NCBI GenBank assembly: GCA_904398325.1
Contig: CAJFPC010000071.1
Span: 1 to 62,617 of the forward strand
Direction of reading: 5' to 3'
Length of the DNA stretch: 62,617 nucleotides
DNA from: Candidatus Neoruminococcus faecicola
GTDB lineage: Bacteria > Bacillota > Clostridia > Oscillospirales > Ruminococcaceae
Positions 7,769 to 15,376 of this stretch are shown piece after piece. Every line of letters begins with the position of its first letter. Within the stretch, counting starts at the first letter, position 1. Both the position numbers and the translations under genes were made by a program. A model generated the notes under the pieces. That model did no database searches. It saw only the letters and a list, made by a program, of their open reading frames with translations, and was not told the DNA's origin.

Positions 7769-9115
7769 ATGGGCTTAAAACGAGAACTGCGCGTAATCGA
7801 CATTTTTTCCCTGGCGCTGGGCGCCATCATCGGATGGGGGTGCTTTGTGCTGCCCGGCACGGATTTTTTGCCTCAGGCAGGCCCGTTGGGCACGCTGCTG
7901 GGGCTTTCTGCCGGCGGCATCATGGTGGCCATCATCGGCTTCAATTATGGTTTCCTCATTGAAAAATATCCGGAAGCGGGCGGCGAATTTGTTTATGCCT
8001 ACCGCAATCTGGGGCCGATCATGGGCTTTATCTGCGGATGGTTCCTGCTGCTTTCCTACATTTCCATCATCCCGATGAATGCCACTGCCATTGCCATGGT
8101 GGGGCGGTACATTTTCCCCGGCGTGCTGCAGCACGGATACTTATACTCGGTGGCCGGCTGGGAGGTCTACCTGGGCGAGGTCATCGCCGCCACGCTGTTC
8201 CTGGTGCTGTTTGCCTGGATCAATATCCGCGGCGTGCGCAGCATGGGGAATTTCCAGACCCTGCTGGTGGTCCTGCTGGTGGGGACGGTGCTGATTCTCA
8301 CGGGTTCCACCTTCTTTCTGCATGAGAGCGCGGCGGCCAATCTTTCCCCCGCTTTCCCCACGGGTATCACTCCGCTGGCTGCCGTGATGGCCATCTGTGC
8401 GATGGCGCCATGGGCGTTTTCCGGCTTTGACTGCATCCCTCAGGCGACGGAGGAATATAATTTCTCCCACAAGAAATCCAAGGTGCTCATTATGCTTTCC
8501 ATCGCGTTTGCAGTGCTGATGTATGTGTGCATGACCCTGGTGACCGCAGCTTATGAGCCGTGGGAAGGCTTTCTCGCCTCTGCGCCGCTGTGGCCCACCG
8601 GCGAATCGGTCAACGCCGTCACCGGCACCCCGGGCATGGTGCTGCTGGCCATTGCGATGCTGTGCGCTGTTATTTCCGGCATCAATGGGTTTTATATGTC
8701 GGCCAGCCGGCTGATTTATTCCATGTCCGCCTTTAAGGCGCTGCCGCCCAGCTTTTCCAAGCTTTCCAAAACCTCCACGCCGAAAAACGCCATCCTTTTT
8801 ATTCTGCTGATTTCGCTGTTTGCTCCCTGGTTTGGGCGGCAGGTACTCAGCTGGATTGTGGATATGTGTTCGGTGGGCGTGAGCGTGGCCTATTTTATCA
8901 CTTCCATGGTGGCGTTCCGCCGCAGCAAAGGGGAGAGCCGGCCCTTCATCCGGGTCACCGGCGTGCTGGGCATGCTGGTGTCTCTGGTGTTCCTGGCGCT
9001 GCTGCTGGTGCCGGGTATGCCGGGCTTTTTGGCGCCGGAATCTTTGATCATGCTGGGCATCTGGGTGGTGCTGGGCGTCTGCTTTTTGCTGTTTAAACGC
9101 CGCCATCAGGCGTAA
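7769..9115 (+). CDS. APC-family amino acid permease
   Basis: A 448-residue integral membrane protein with about 12 hydrophobic segments and the APC signature near the N-terminus (LALGAIIGWGCFVLPG), where unwound helix 1 binds the substrate amino group. It probably imports or exchanges an amino acid; the substrate is not evident. The ATG at 7769 follows GAGAGGAG at 7753-7760. It lies 36 bases after the GatD-like gene and may be read from the same mRNA, with no obvious terminator between. Confidence 0.85.
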   Translation: MGLKRELRVIDIFSLALGAIIGWGCFVLPGTDFLPQAGPLGTLLGLSAGGIMVAIIGFNYGFLIEKYPEAGGEFVYAYRNLGPIMGFICGWFLLLSYISIIPMNATAIAMVGRYIFPGVLQHGYLYSVAGWEVYLGEVIAATLFLVLFAWINIRGVRSMGNFQTLLVVLLVGTVLILTGSTFFLHESAAANLSPAFPTGITPLAAVMAICAMAPWAFSGFDCIPQATEEYNFSHKKSKVLIMLSIAFAVLMYVCMTLVTAAYEPWEGFLASAPLWPTGESVNAVTGTPGMVLLAIAMLCAVISGINGFYMSASRLIYSMSAFKALPPSFSKLSKTSTPKNAILFILLISLFAPWFGRQVLSWIVDMCSVGVSVAYFITSMVAFRRSKGESRPFIRVTGVLGMLVSLVFLALLLVPGMPGFLAPESLIMLGIWVVLGVCFLLFKRRHQA

Positions 9116-9180
9116 ATTCATAGGATGGTCACAATTGTGTGCTACACTCTTAGCAAGATTACCAAACAGGAGTAGTGAAA

Positions 9181-10203
9181 ATGAAGATTTACAGCAAATT
9201 TCTGGGGACACTGCTGGCGGCTTCCATGGTTTTGGGCGGATGCAGTTCTTCTGCGGAGCCGGATGGTGCCGCCTATCTGAAAATAGAGGATGAGACCATC
9301 AAGGTGGATTCCTTCCTGTCCATTGACGGTGAGGCGATACCGGCGGATTATTTCCGTTATTATTATCTCAATCTGCGCGACACCTATCAGGCGCAGAACG
9401 GGGAGGATGCTTTTGAGCAGAACCCCGAGATGGAGGATGCCCTCAAGGAGCAGGTGGTGCTGCAGCTGACCCAGGGAGAAGCTTTTTACCAGCTGGCGGA
9501 TCAGCTGGGCCTTTCCCTGACAAAAGAGGATCAAGAGGCGATAGATGCCCAGATTCAGGAAGAGATTGACACCTATAACAGTGAGGAGGATTTTCTCGCC
9601 TATCTGGTGGAGAGCAATTCCGATACGGAAGTTTACCGCTACGCCGTGACCACCAACTACCTGGCGCAGAAGATTTTTGACTCCCTTTACGGCGAAGACA
9701 GCGACGGCTACCTGGATGACGAGGAGCTCAGCGACTATATCCGGGAAAACTATGTGCGCGTCTATCATGTGTTGCTGCCCAAGACGGATGATGAGGGCAG
9801 CGACAACCGCCAGGCCGCTGAAGAACTGTTGGCAGAGATCAAATCCAGTGAGATCGATGATTTTATCGGCTATGCCTTTGATTCGGATTTAAACGCGGAC
9901 CCGGGCATGATCGGCAGCCCGGAGGGATACTGCTTCACCCGCGGCGAAATGCTGCAGGAGTTTGAAGATGCCGCCTATGCCCTGGAGGAGGGCGAGGTCA
10001 GCGATGTGGTGGAAACCTCCGCCGGTTACCACATCATTAAACGTTATCCAATCGAGCAGAGCTATATCAACGATAATATCGACATGTTCCGCAGCACCAT
10101 CCACAATGCCCTGCTGATGGAACAATTACAGGCGGTCATGGACGAGATGACGGTGGAATACTCCCCTGAGTACGATCTGGTTACCACTACGACGCTGTAT
10201 TGA
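9181..10203 (+). CDS. PrsA-like parvulin-type peptidyl-prolyl isomerase lipoprotein
   Basis: A 340-residue secreted lipoprotein. The signal peptide ends in LGGCSS, so Cys is lipidated. The middle region (about residues 50-190) is acidic and helical like SurA/PrsA chaperone domains. Residues about 190-290 match a PPIC rotamase domain: VRVYHVLLPK at the start, then GYCFTRGEM and VVETSAGYHIIKR at the end. It would assist folding of exported proteins at the outer face of the membrane. The ATG at 9181 has ACAGGAG upstream. A terminator hairpin follows at 10245. Strong Glu/Asp enrichment is the only unusual feature. Confidence 0.85.
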   Translation: MKIYSKFLGTLLAASMVLGGCSSSAEPDGAAYLKIEDETIKVDSFLSIDGEAIPADYFRYYYLNLRDTYQAQNGEDAFEQNPEMEDALKEQVVLQLTQGEAFYQLADQLGLSLTKEDQEAIDAQIQEEIDTYNSEEDFLAYLVESNSDTEVYRYAVTTNYLAQKIFDSLYGEDSDGYLDDEELSDYIRENYVRVYHVLLPKTDDEGSDNRQAAEELLAEIKSSEIDDFIGYAFDSDLNADPGMIGSPEGYCFTRGEMLQEFEDAAYALEEGEVSDVVETSAGYHIIKRYPIEQSYINDNIDMFRSTIHNALLMEQLQAVMDEMTVEYSPEYDLVTTTTLY

Positions 10204-10244
10204 TCTGGCGGTTCCGGCCGGATATATCAGGCATTTGTGCCATA

Positions 10245-10280
10245 AAGAGGGGAAGGCTGTGCGCCTTCCCCTCTTGTTTG
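10245..10280 (+). terminator. intrinsic terminator after the parvulin lipoprotein gene
   Basis: A 13-bp perfect stem AAGAGGGGAAGGC (10245-10257) / GCCTTCCCCTCTT (10263-10275) with a 5-base loop. It may act in both directions and also end the minus-strand microprotein mRNA. Confidence 0.85.
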
Positions 10281-10301
10281 CCTGTTTCCGGGCCTGCTGA
10301 T

Positions 10302-10400
10302 TCAGTCGTGCAGGTACAGATCATCATCCCAAACAATCAGGATGATTAAGATTAACAGCAGCAGGGTCCCCAAGTCCAGGTTGGCAAAGAAGTTTCTCAT
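10302..10400 (-). CDS. 32-residue single-span membrane microprotein
   Basis: A short minus-strand frame: ATG at 10400, TGA at 10304-10302. The protein begins MRNFFANLDLG, continues with an uninterrupted hydrophobic run of Leu/Ile/Val (about residues 12-23), then Trp and an acidic tail (DDDLYLHD). A purine-rich GGAAAGGAACC lies about 8 bases upstream. The frame fills an otherwise empty interval, and an upstream element shared with the Cys-rich gene at 12.6 kb points to expression. I do not recognise the family. It could be a small sporulation or membrane-regulator peptide; function is unknown. Confidence 0.68.
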   Translation of the reverse strand: MRNFFANLDLGTLLLLILIILIVWDDDLYLHD

Positions 10401-10425
10401 AAGTAAGGTTCCTTTCCGTATGAAG

Positions 10426-10457
10426 TTACTGTATCCTATGCTTGGGAAAGCAGAATG
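10426..10457 (-). promoter_or_regulatory. CATA-type promoter element, copy 1
   Basis: On the minus strand: CATTC, 12 bases, then CATAGGATACAGTAA. The -10-like CATAGGATA fits the CATAnnnTA pattern of late mother-cell sigma factors. A near-identical element at the same spacing lies at 12631-12662. Confidence 0.55.
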
Positions 10458-10486
10458 ACACTGCGCCGCCTATCCCGGAAAAACAG

Positions 10487-10515
10487 GTGACAACCGAGGC
10501 TCTTTCCGCTATAAT
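10487..10515 (+). promoter_or_regulatory. sigma-A promoter of the thioesterase gene
   Basis: GTGACA (10487-10492), a 17-bp spacer and TATAAT (10510-10515), 38 bases before the start codon. Confidence 0.75.
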
Positions 10516-10553
10516 AAGAAAAAATCACCCCGTCAAACAGGAGGAACTTGCAT

Positions 10554-10943
10554 ATGGAAATGATCGGAGCGTCTTATAGCTGCACGGTGACTGTGGATGA
10601 GACCAATGTGGCCACCCGGGTGGGCAGCGGTGCGGTGGAGGTTTTTGCCACCCCCATGATGGTCGCCTTGATGGAGGCCGCCGCCCAGGGCTGCCTGGCC
10701 GCTTTTTTGGAGGAGGGACAGTGCTCGGTGGGCACCAGCATCAGCGTCAGCCATGATGCAGCCACCCCCATCGGCATGGAGGTCACCGCCCGGGCGGTCA
10801 TCACCGCGGCGGAGGGCCGCCGGGTGGATTTTTTGGTGGAGGCGTTTGACGCCTGCGGCTGCATCGGCAAGGGCACCCACAGCCGTTTTATTGTGGATCA
10901 GGCCCGCTTTGAGAGCAAAGCCAACGCCAAGCGCCAGGCGTAA
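10554..10943 (+). CDS. hotdog-fold thioesterase (FlK-like)
   Basis: A 129-residue single-domain hotdog protein resembling fluoroacetyl-CoA thioesterase FlK and its many housekeeping relatives. The FlK catalytic set is recognisable: Thr and Glu in FATPMMVALMEAAA (about residues 30-40) and His in SVSHDAATPIG (about residue 65). It would hydrolyse a small acyl-CoA in the cytoplasm; the natural substrate is not inferable. The ATG at 10554 has CAGGAGG at a good distance. It has its own promoter and terminator, so it is monocistronic. Confidence 0.85.
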   Translation: MEMIGASYSCTVTVDETNVATRVGSGAVEVFATPMMVALMEAAAQGCLAAFLEEGQCSVGTSISVSHDAATPIGMEVTARAVITAAEGRRVDFLVEAFDACGCIGKGTHSRFIVDQARFESKANAKRQA

Positions 10944-10957
10944 CCGGCGCGACCGGA

Positions 10958-10984
10958 GCCGGCCCCTGGGCCGGCCCTTTTTTT
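10958..10984 (+). terminator. intrinsic terminator after the thioesterase gene
   Basis: Stem GCCGGCC (10958-10964) / GGCCGGC (10969-10975), then CC and seven T residues. Confidence 0.85.
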
Positions 10985-11121
10985 GCGGCGCGGGCGGGGA
11001 GCAAGGCCGGCCGTCTCCCTGTGCTGCTGACGAAAAAACAGGGGAAATCTGGGGCAATCATACAAAATGATGTTCGGATTCACAAATTTTTCGTTTAAGA
11101 ATACCAATTTTCTGCGGGCTG

Positions 11122-11159
11122 TGGTATAATCAATCCGTCGGCTGCCCGGTGCGGGCAGC
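11122..11159 (+). promoter_or_regulatory. extended -10 promoter and leader hairpin of the RraA-family gene
   Basis: TGGTATAAT (TATAAT at 11125-11130) is an extended -10 with no good -35. The transcript would begin with a perfect 8-bp hairpin, GCTGCCCG / CGGGCAGC (11141-11159), about 33 bases before the start codon. Confidence 0.6.
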
Positions 11160-11192
11160 GGCGCCGATTTTGATTTGCAGGAGGGAAGCGAG

Positions 11193-11921
11193 ATGAATCA
11201 ATCCAATTTTGACAGCCGCCTGGAGGCGCTCAAGCAATACGACACGCCGTCTATCACCAACGTGGTGGCTACCTACCCGGAGGATCGGGAGCTCTGTCTG
11301 GGCCTTTACAACCCCTGGAGCACCAACTGGTACACCGACTCTGAGCTGAAGTGCATGTACCCTGAGCTGGGCCGCCGTGTGGGATATGCGGTGACCTGTG
11401 TGTACGAGATGCCCGACCCCTCTTTTCAGCGCCTGGGCTTCGGCGATGTGCTCAAAGCCATCGAGGCTTCGCCCAAGCCGGTGATTTTGGTCATTAAGCA
11501 GAATATCCCCGAGGAGATCAAAAAGAAAAACGGCCTGAGCGGCGGAAACATGACCACCGCCATGAAAACCCTGGGCTGTGTGGGCTGCATTTCGGACGGC
11601 CCTTCCCGGGATATCGACGAGATTCGCGAGATGGATTTTCAGTACATGCTCACCGGCGTCTGCGCCGGCCACGGCAATTTCTCGGTGGGGGCGGTCAATG
11701 TGCCGGTGAATGTCTGCGGCATGGATGTGGCCCCCGGTGAGATCATCCACATGGATGAAAACGGGGCGGTGAAATTCCCCGCCGACAAAATCGACCAGGT
11801 GGCGGACCTTGCCGCCCGTCTGGCCGAGGTGGAAAAAAAGCGCATGGCAGATATCCGCGCCTGCAAAATGGCGGAGGAGATCATCCGCGTCATGGGCGGC
11901 TTTGAAAGCAGCGAAGAATAA
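11193..11921 (+). CDS. RraA-family protein (HMG/oxaloacetate aldolase-decarboxylase-like)
   Basis: A 242-residue member of the RraA / 4-hydroxy-4-methyl-2-oxoglutarate aldolase family. The core spans about residues 85-200 and keeps the metal-site Arg-Asp pair in DGPSRDID, which in the enzymes positions Mg and the pyruvate moiety; an aldolase or decarboxylase role is therefore more likely than RNase E regulation. It is longer than E. coli RraA, with an N-terminal part containing DTPSITNVV and a Lys/Glu-rich helical C-terminus. AGGAGGGA at about 11179 supports the ATG at 11193. It stands alone between its own promoter and a terminator. Confidence 0.82.
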   Translation: MNQSNFDSRLEALKQYDTPSITNVVATYPEDRELCLGLYNPWSTNWYTDSELKCMYPELGRRVGYAVTCVYEMPDPSFQRLGFGDVLKAIEASPKPVILVIKQNIPEEIKKKNGLSGGNMTTAMKTLGCVGCISDGPSRDIDEIREMDFQYMLTGVCAGHGNFSVGAVNVPVNVCGMDVAPGEIIHMDENGAVKFPADKIDQVADLAARLAEVEKKRMADIRACKMAEEIIRVMGGFESSEE

Positions 11922-11924
11922 AGA

Positions 11925-11958
11925 AAAACAGCTCCCGGCTAATCGGGAGCTGTTTTTG
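11925..11958. terminator. bidirectional terminator between the RraA-like and Cys-rich genes
   Basis: AAAAACAGCTCCCG / CGGGAGCTGTTTTT with a 6-base loop; T tracts exist on both strands, so it can end the convergent transcripts. Confidence 0.9.
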
Positions 11959-12019
11959 TGATTGGAGGGTGCCGGCTTCAAGCCGGGAAAAAAGGCCGCC
12001 GGCCTGTGTAAGAGGATTT

Positions 12020-12592
12020 TCAGCCGCAGACATAAGCCATCGGGTGGCTGACGACCAGCTCGTTTACGCAGCCTTCCGCCTCCAGCGAGAGCTTGGCGCA
12101 GCAGGCCTCCTCCGGGACAGGGAAGCGCCCGATCATCCGGCGGGGATTGCAGGAAAGGAACGGGGTCACATTGCGGCGGATGGTGGTGAGCAGCTGGCCG
12201 CAGCAGTCATAAAAATCCACCCTGAGGCGCACGGTGCCGCCGCAGCCCTTGCGCATGCAGAAGCCCCAGTACACCGCGGAGCGCCCGCACACCGACAGGG
12301 AAGGGCAGTAGCTCAGCTGAGAGGTCTGGCCACAGCCCTGCTGGCAGAGCTTCAGGCTTTTGGCGCAGCGGCAGCCGCAGCCGCAGGGATGCCCCCAGCC
12401 CTGGCAGCCGCAGGAATTGCTGCAGCCGCAGTTCTGGCATCCGCCGCAGGAATTGCCGCAGCCCTGGTCGCAGCAATCGTCACAGCTGCCCCAGCAGCCA
12501 TCCTCGTAGGAAAAAGCGCTGTCCATGCTAAAAAAACGCGGGCTGCCGTCGCAGCCGGGATATAGGTACGGATTCATGATAATGTTTTTCAT
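12020..12592 (-). CDS. cysteine-rich protein, possibly a spore-surface protein
   Basis: A 190-residue protein with 29 cysteines (about 15%), most in residues 14-110 in Gly-Cys-rich runs such as CGNSCGGCQNCGC. The C-terminal half is less biased, with a beta-rich segment (TVRLRVDFYDCCGQLL) that recurs in Clostridia spore-associated proteins only in a general sense; I do not recognise a named family. The ATG at 12592 is preferred to 12598 because AGAGGA is 6 bases from it. It has no signal peptide or membrane span. The upstream CATA-type element suggests late mother-cell expression, and extensive disulfide cross-linking would suit a coat or exosporium role (inference). Metal storage is an alternative. 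Confidence 0.75.
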   Translation of the reverse strand: MKNIIMNPYLYPGCDGSPRFFSMDSAFSYEDGCWGSCDDCCDQGCGNSCGGCQNCGCSNSCGCQGWGHPCGCGCRCAKSLKLCQQGCGQTSQLSYCPSLSVCGRSAVYWGFCMRKGCGGTVRLRVDFYDCCGQLLTTIRRNVTPFLSCNPRRMIGRFPVPEEACCAKLSLEAEGCVNELVVSHPMAYVCG

Positions 12593-12610
12593 TTTCATTC
12601 CTCTTTCTTT

Positions 12611-12628
12611 CAGAGGGGGTGCCCTCTG
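12611..12628 (-). promoter_or_regulatory. leader hairpin of the Cys-rich gene
   Basis: CAGAGGG / CCCTCTG with a 4-base loop lies between the promoter element and the ribosome site, so it forms in the 5' leader and may stabilise the mRNA. Confidence 0.5.
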
Positions 12629-12630
12629 TT

Positions 12631-12662
12631 TTACTGCATCCTATGACGCAGCGGGAGGAATG
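12631..12662 (-). promoter_or_regulatory. CATA-type promoter element, copy 2
   Basis: On the minus strand: CACCATTC, 12 bases, then CATAGGATGCAGTAA. CACC lies 16 bases before CATA, which fits the sigma-K pattern (AC-containing -35, 16-17 bp, CATAnnnTA). Matches copy 1 at 10426-10457. Confidence 0.6.
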
Positions 12663-12691
12663 GTGAGGGGATTCGGCGGCTGCCGAATTTG

Positions 12692-12720
12692 AAAAAAAGA
12701 GGCGCCCGGCCGGGCGCCTC
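12692..12720 (-). terminator. intrinsic terminator of the GT4-flavoprotein operon
   Basis: GAGGCGCCC / GGGCGCCTC closing GGCC, followed on the minus strand by seven T residues. A second perfect hairpin (ATTCGGC / GCCGAAT, 12671-12688) lies just downstream. Confidence 0.92.
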
Positions 12721-12728
12721 CTGCAGTT

Positions 12729-14114
12729 TTAAAGGGATGCGGATTTGCAGATTTGATCGGCTGCGTACAGGCCGTGCGCCGCCGCCTGAGAAAGGGACCG
12801 GGTGAACCCCGCCCCGTCGCCGATGGCGTAGAGGCCGGGGCAGCCCTCCAGCATGAAGTTTTCGCATTTGGGCCGGGCGGAGTAGTATTTGCACTCGATG
12901 CCGTAGAGCAGCGTATCATAATTGGCGGTGCCGGGGGCGATGCGGTCCAGGGCGTGCAGCGTCTCGATGATGTTGTCCAGCTGGCGGCGGGGCATGCAGA
13001 GGCTCAGGTCGCCGGGCACAGCCTTCAGGGTAGGCCGCGTGGTGGATTGAGCCAGCCGCTTTTCATCGGTGCGGCGTCCGGCCAGCAGGTCGCCCAGCCG
13101 CTGCACCAGCACGCTGCCGCCGCTGATCAGGTTGGCCAGGCTGGCCACATGGCGGGCGTATTCGATGGGGGCGCGGAAGGGCTGGGTGAAGCGGATGGTG
13201 GTGAGCAGGGCAAAGTTGCTGTTCTCTGTTTTGCGGGCGGCGTCCCGATAGGCGTGGCCGTTGACGGTGAGAACGCCGTCGGTATTTTCCGTCACCACGC
13301 TGCCCCGTTCATTGAAACAGAACATCCGTGTGGTGTCGCCATAGCCCTTGGAGCGGTACCAGATTTTCGGCTCGTAGATTTTTTTGGAAAAAGCGTCCCA
13401 GATCAAAGCGGGCAGCTCCACCCGCACGCCGATATCCACCTGGTTGTTTTCCAGCGGGATGCCGTTTCTCTCGCACCAGCCGGACATGAACCGGCTGCCG
13501 GAGCGCCCCACCGCAAAGATGACCGCGTCCCCGGTGACCGCCTTTTCTTCTCCGCCCTGGCGGAAATGCACCTCGTGGGAGGCGGCCAGCACATCGGTGA
13601 CCTCGCTGTCTGCATAGAGATCCACCTTTTCCTGCAGGGAATGGATCAGCCGCTGCATAGTGTCAAAATTGGCGTCGGTGCCCAGATGCTTTAGCTGCGC
13701 CTGATGCATGTGCAGATCGTGCTCCAGGCAGAGCAGTTTGAGCTCATCGTTGGGATAAAACCGCTCGGTGGTCGCCCCAAAGCCCACCAGGATGCGGTCG
13801 GCCTGCTCGATATAATCCAGCACCACCTCGGGGGGCAGAAAATCCGTCAGCCAGCCGCCGTATTCGGTGGAGATGACATACTTTCCGTCCGAAAAGGCGC
13901 CGGCGCCCGCCATGCCCTCCATAATGGCACAGGTGGGGCAGTGGACGCATTTTTCCGCCTGGCCGGTGATGATCGGGCAGCGCCGTTTCTCGATCGGGCT
14001 GCCCCGTTCCAACAGGCAGACCGAAAGCCCGGGCGCACGCTCCTTCAAGCGGTAGGCGCACATCAGCCCGCTGATGCCCCCGCCAATGATCACAGCGTCG
14101 TAGTGGGATTTCAT
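12729..14114 (-). CDS. FAD-dependent oxidoreductase of the COG2509 type
   Basis: A 461-residue flavoprotein. The N-terminal Rossmann motif IIGGGISGLMCAYRL binds FAD, and the C-terminal GDGAGFTRSLSQAAAHG closes the FAD site, as in uncharacterised COG2509 dehydrogenases. Cysteines cluster in KRRCPIITG and CVHCPTCAIMEG (about residues 45-65), a family feature that could bind metal. The start at 14114 overlaps the stop of the upstream glycosyltransferase (ATGA), with GGAGG upstream, so translation is coupled. The substrate is unknown; the family often sits with cell-envelope or tRNA-related genes. Confidence 0.83.
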   Translation of the reverse strand: MKSHYDAVIIGGGISGLMCAYRLKERAPGLSVCLLERGSPIEKRRCPIITGQAEKCVHCPTCAIMEGMAGAGAFSDGKYVISTEYGGWLTDFLPPEVVLDYIEQADRILVGFGATTERFYPNDELKLLCLEHDLHMHQAQLKHLGTDANFDTMQRLIHSLQEKVDLYADSEVTDVLAASHEVHFRQGGEEKAVTGDAVIFAVGRSGSRFMSGWCERNGIPLENNQVDIGVRVELPALIWDAFSKKIYEPKIWYRSKGYGDTTRMFCFNERGSVVTENTDGVLTVNGHAYRDAARKTENSNFALLTTIRFTQPFRAPIEYARHVASLANLISGGSVLVQRLGDLLAGRRTDEKRLAQSTTRPTLKAVPGDLSLCMPRRQLDNIIETLHALDRIAPGTANYDTLLYGIECKYYSARPKCENFMLEGCPGLYAIGDGAGFTRSLSQAAAHGLYAADQICKSASL

Positions 14115-15286
14115 GCACGTTCCTCCTTGCGGCAAAGGCCCTCATAAATCGGCAGGATCTTGCGGGCCAGGTCGGTGGCGCCGGCGCTGAGCACCGACTG
14201 ATGGGTGCGCCGCTTGAGGGCGGCAAGCTCCTCGGGGGGCATGGCTTTGATCTGGCGCATGCGCTGGCCAAACTGCGCCGGGCTGTCGAAGGTGAAGCCG
14301 TTTTCCCCATCCTTGATCTGATCCTTGTTCAGTTCGTCATAGCGCTGCAGCACCGGCAGGCCCATGGCCATGCCCTCCAGCATGGAGATGGAGTTGGTAT
14401 CCGACAGCGAGGCGGTCACATACACGTCGCAGACGGCGTAATAAGGCCGCAGCTGGTCGTGCATCACCTTGCCGGGGAAAGTGACCATCCCCTCGATGCC
14501 CAATTCCCGGGCCAGCTCCATGAGGCCGGGGCGCTCCGGCCCGTCGCCGATCACCACCAGATGCATGTGATCTTCCGGCGTGATGGAATCAGCCCAGTAG
14601 CGCAGCAGCACATCCACGCTTTTTTCCCGGCCCAGCCGCCCGACAAAACAGGCCACCAGGTCGTGGCCGTCCAGATTCAGGCGGCGGCGGTATTGGGCGA
14701 TATCCTCTGCGGTGACCTTTTCCGCGCTGAACTGGTCCAGCTCCACCGGGTTGGGGATAACGCTGACATCCTTATCCACCCCGCAGGAGGCGATATACTC
14801 CTGGCATTTCTGCGAGGGGCCGGTGATGGCGCCGGCTTTTTTGGCCAAAAAGCGGCTGTACCGGTGGGAAAGGCTGGTGGTCATCTTGACAAAGGGCTTG
14901 GGCGAAACATAATAAATGTATTCATCATACATGGTGTGCAGGGTGTAAACCAGCGGCTTGCCCAGCTTTTTGGCCGCCATCACGCCGGAAAGGCCGATAC
15001 CGAATTCGGTGTGGATATGGATGACGTCAGGGTTAAAATCCTTGATAAAAGCGAGGCGGGTGTGGCTCAGCGGCGGCGCCACCCCAAAGCCGTAAAAGCG
15101 CTTGACCTCAATGGCGGGGCAGTGCAGCACATCATCCTTGACATAATGGTGGCGGGCCTCTTTATCCGCCGTCACCACCAAAACGGTGTGGCCCAGCTGT
15201 TCCAGGCCGTCCTTGAGGATTTTCACATGGGTGACCACGCCGTTGATAAGCGGCAGATAAGTCTCGACAAATAGAGCGATCCGCAC
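14111..15286 (-). CDS. GT4-family glycosyltransferase (diacylglycerol glucosyltransferase-like)
   Basis: A 391-residue GT-B glycosyltransferase. The N-terminal acceptor domain starts with RIALFVETYLPLINGVVTH; the C-terminal donor domain has CFVGRLGREK and SISMLEGMAMGLPV. The C-terminal pattern (EGMAMGLPVL, then KDGENGFTF) is like 1,2-diacylglycerol 3-glucosyltransferases, so glycolipid synthesis at the membrane is a reasonable guess. The first acidic residue of the usual E-x7-E motif is Asp (in SDTNS). GTG at 15286 is chosen because AAGGAGGAAGG stands just upstream; the ATG at 15358 would lie inside the promoter. The gene is coupled to the flavoprotein gene. Confidence 0.83.
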   Translation of the reverse strand: MRIALFVETYLPLINGVVTHVKILKDGLEQLGHTVLVVTADKEARHHYVKDDVLHCPAIEVKRFYGFGVAPPLSHTRLAFIKDFNPDVIHIHTEFGIGLSGVMAAKKLGKPLVYTLHTMYDEYIYYVSPKPFVKMTTSLSHRYSRFLAKKAGAITGPSQKCQEYIASCGVDKDVSVIPNPVELDQFSAEKVTAEDIAQYRRRLNLDGHDLVACFVGRLGREKSVDVLLRYWADSITPEDHMHLVVIGDGPERPGLMELARELGIEGMVTFPGKVMHDQLRPYYAVCDVYVTASLSDTNSISMLEGMAMGLPVLQRYDELNKDQIKDGENGFTFDSPAQFGQRMRQIKAMPPEELAALKRRTHQSVLSAGATDLARKILPIYEGLCRKEERA

Positions 15287-15329
15287 GTTCCTTCCTCCTT
15301 TTTGGTAAAGAAAAAAGATAGCCGTCAAT

Positions 15330-15358
15330 ATTATAACAACTATTTCCCGGTATTTCAA
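15330..15358 (-). promoter_or_regulatory. sigma-A promoter of the GT4-flavoprotein operon
   Basis: Minus-strand TTGAAA (15358-15353), 17-bp spacer, TATAAT (15335-15330), about 44 bases before the GTG start. It is divergent from the hprK promoter, the two -35 boxes being only 18 bases apart. Confidence 0.8.
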
Positions 15359-15376
15359 TTTTTATGCAAAAATAGT

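Noticed and set aside
9130-9139. Palindrome CACAATTGTG upstream of the parvulin lipoprotein gene
   Set aside because: Ten bases, single copy, and no clear promoter to place it against; also CATAGGATGG nearby lacks the partner box of the shared sporulation element.
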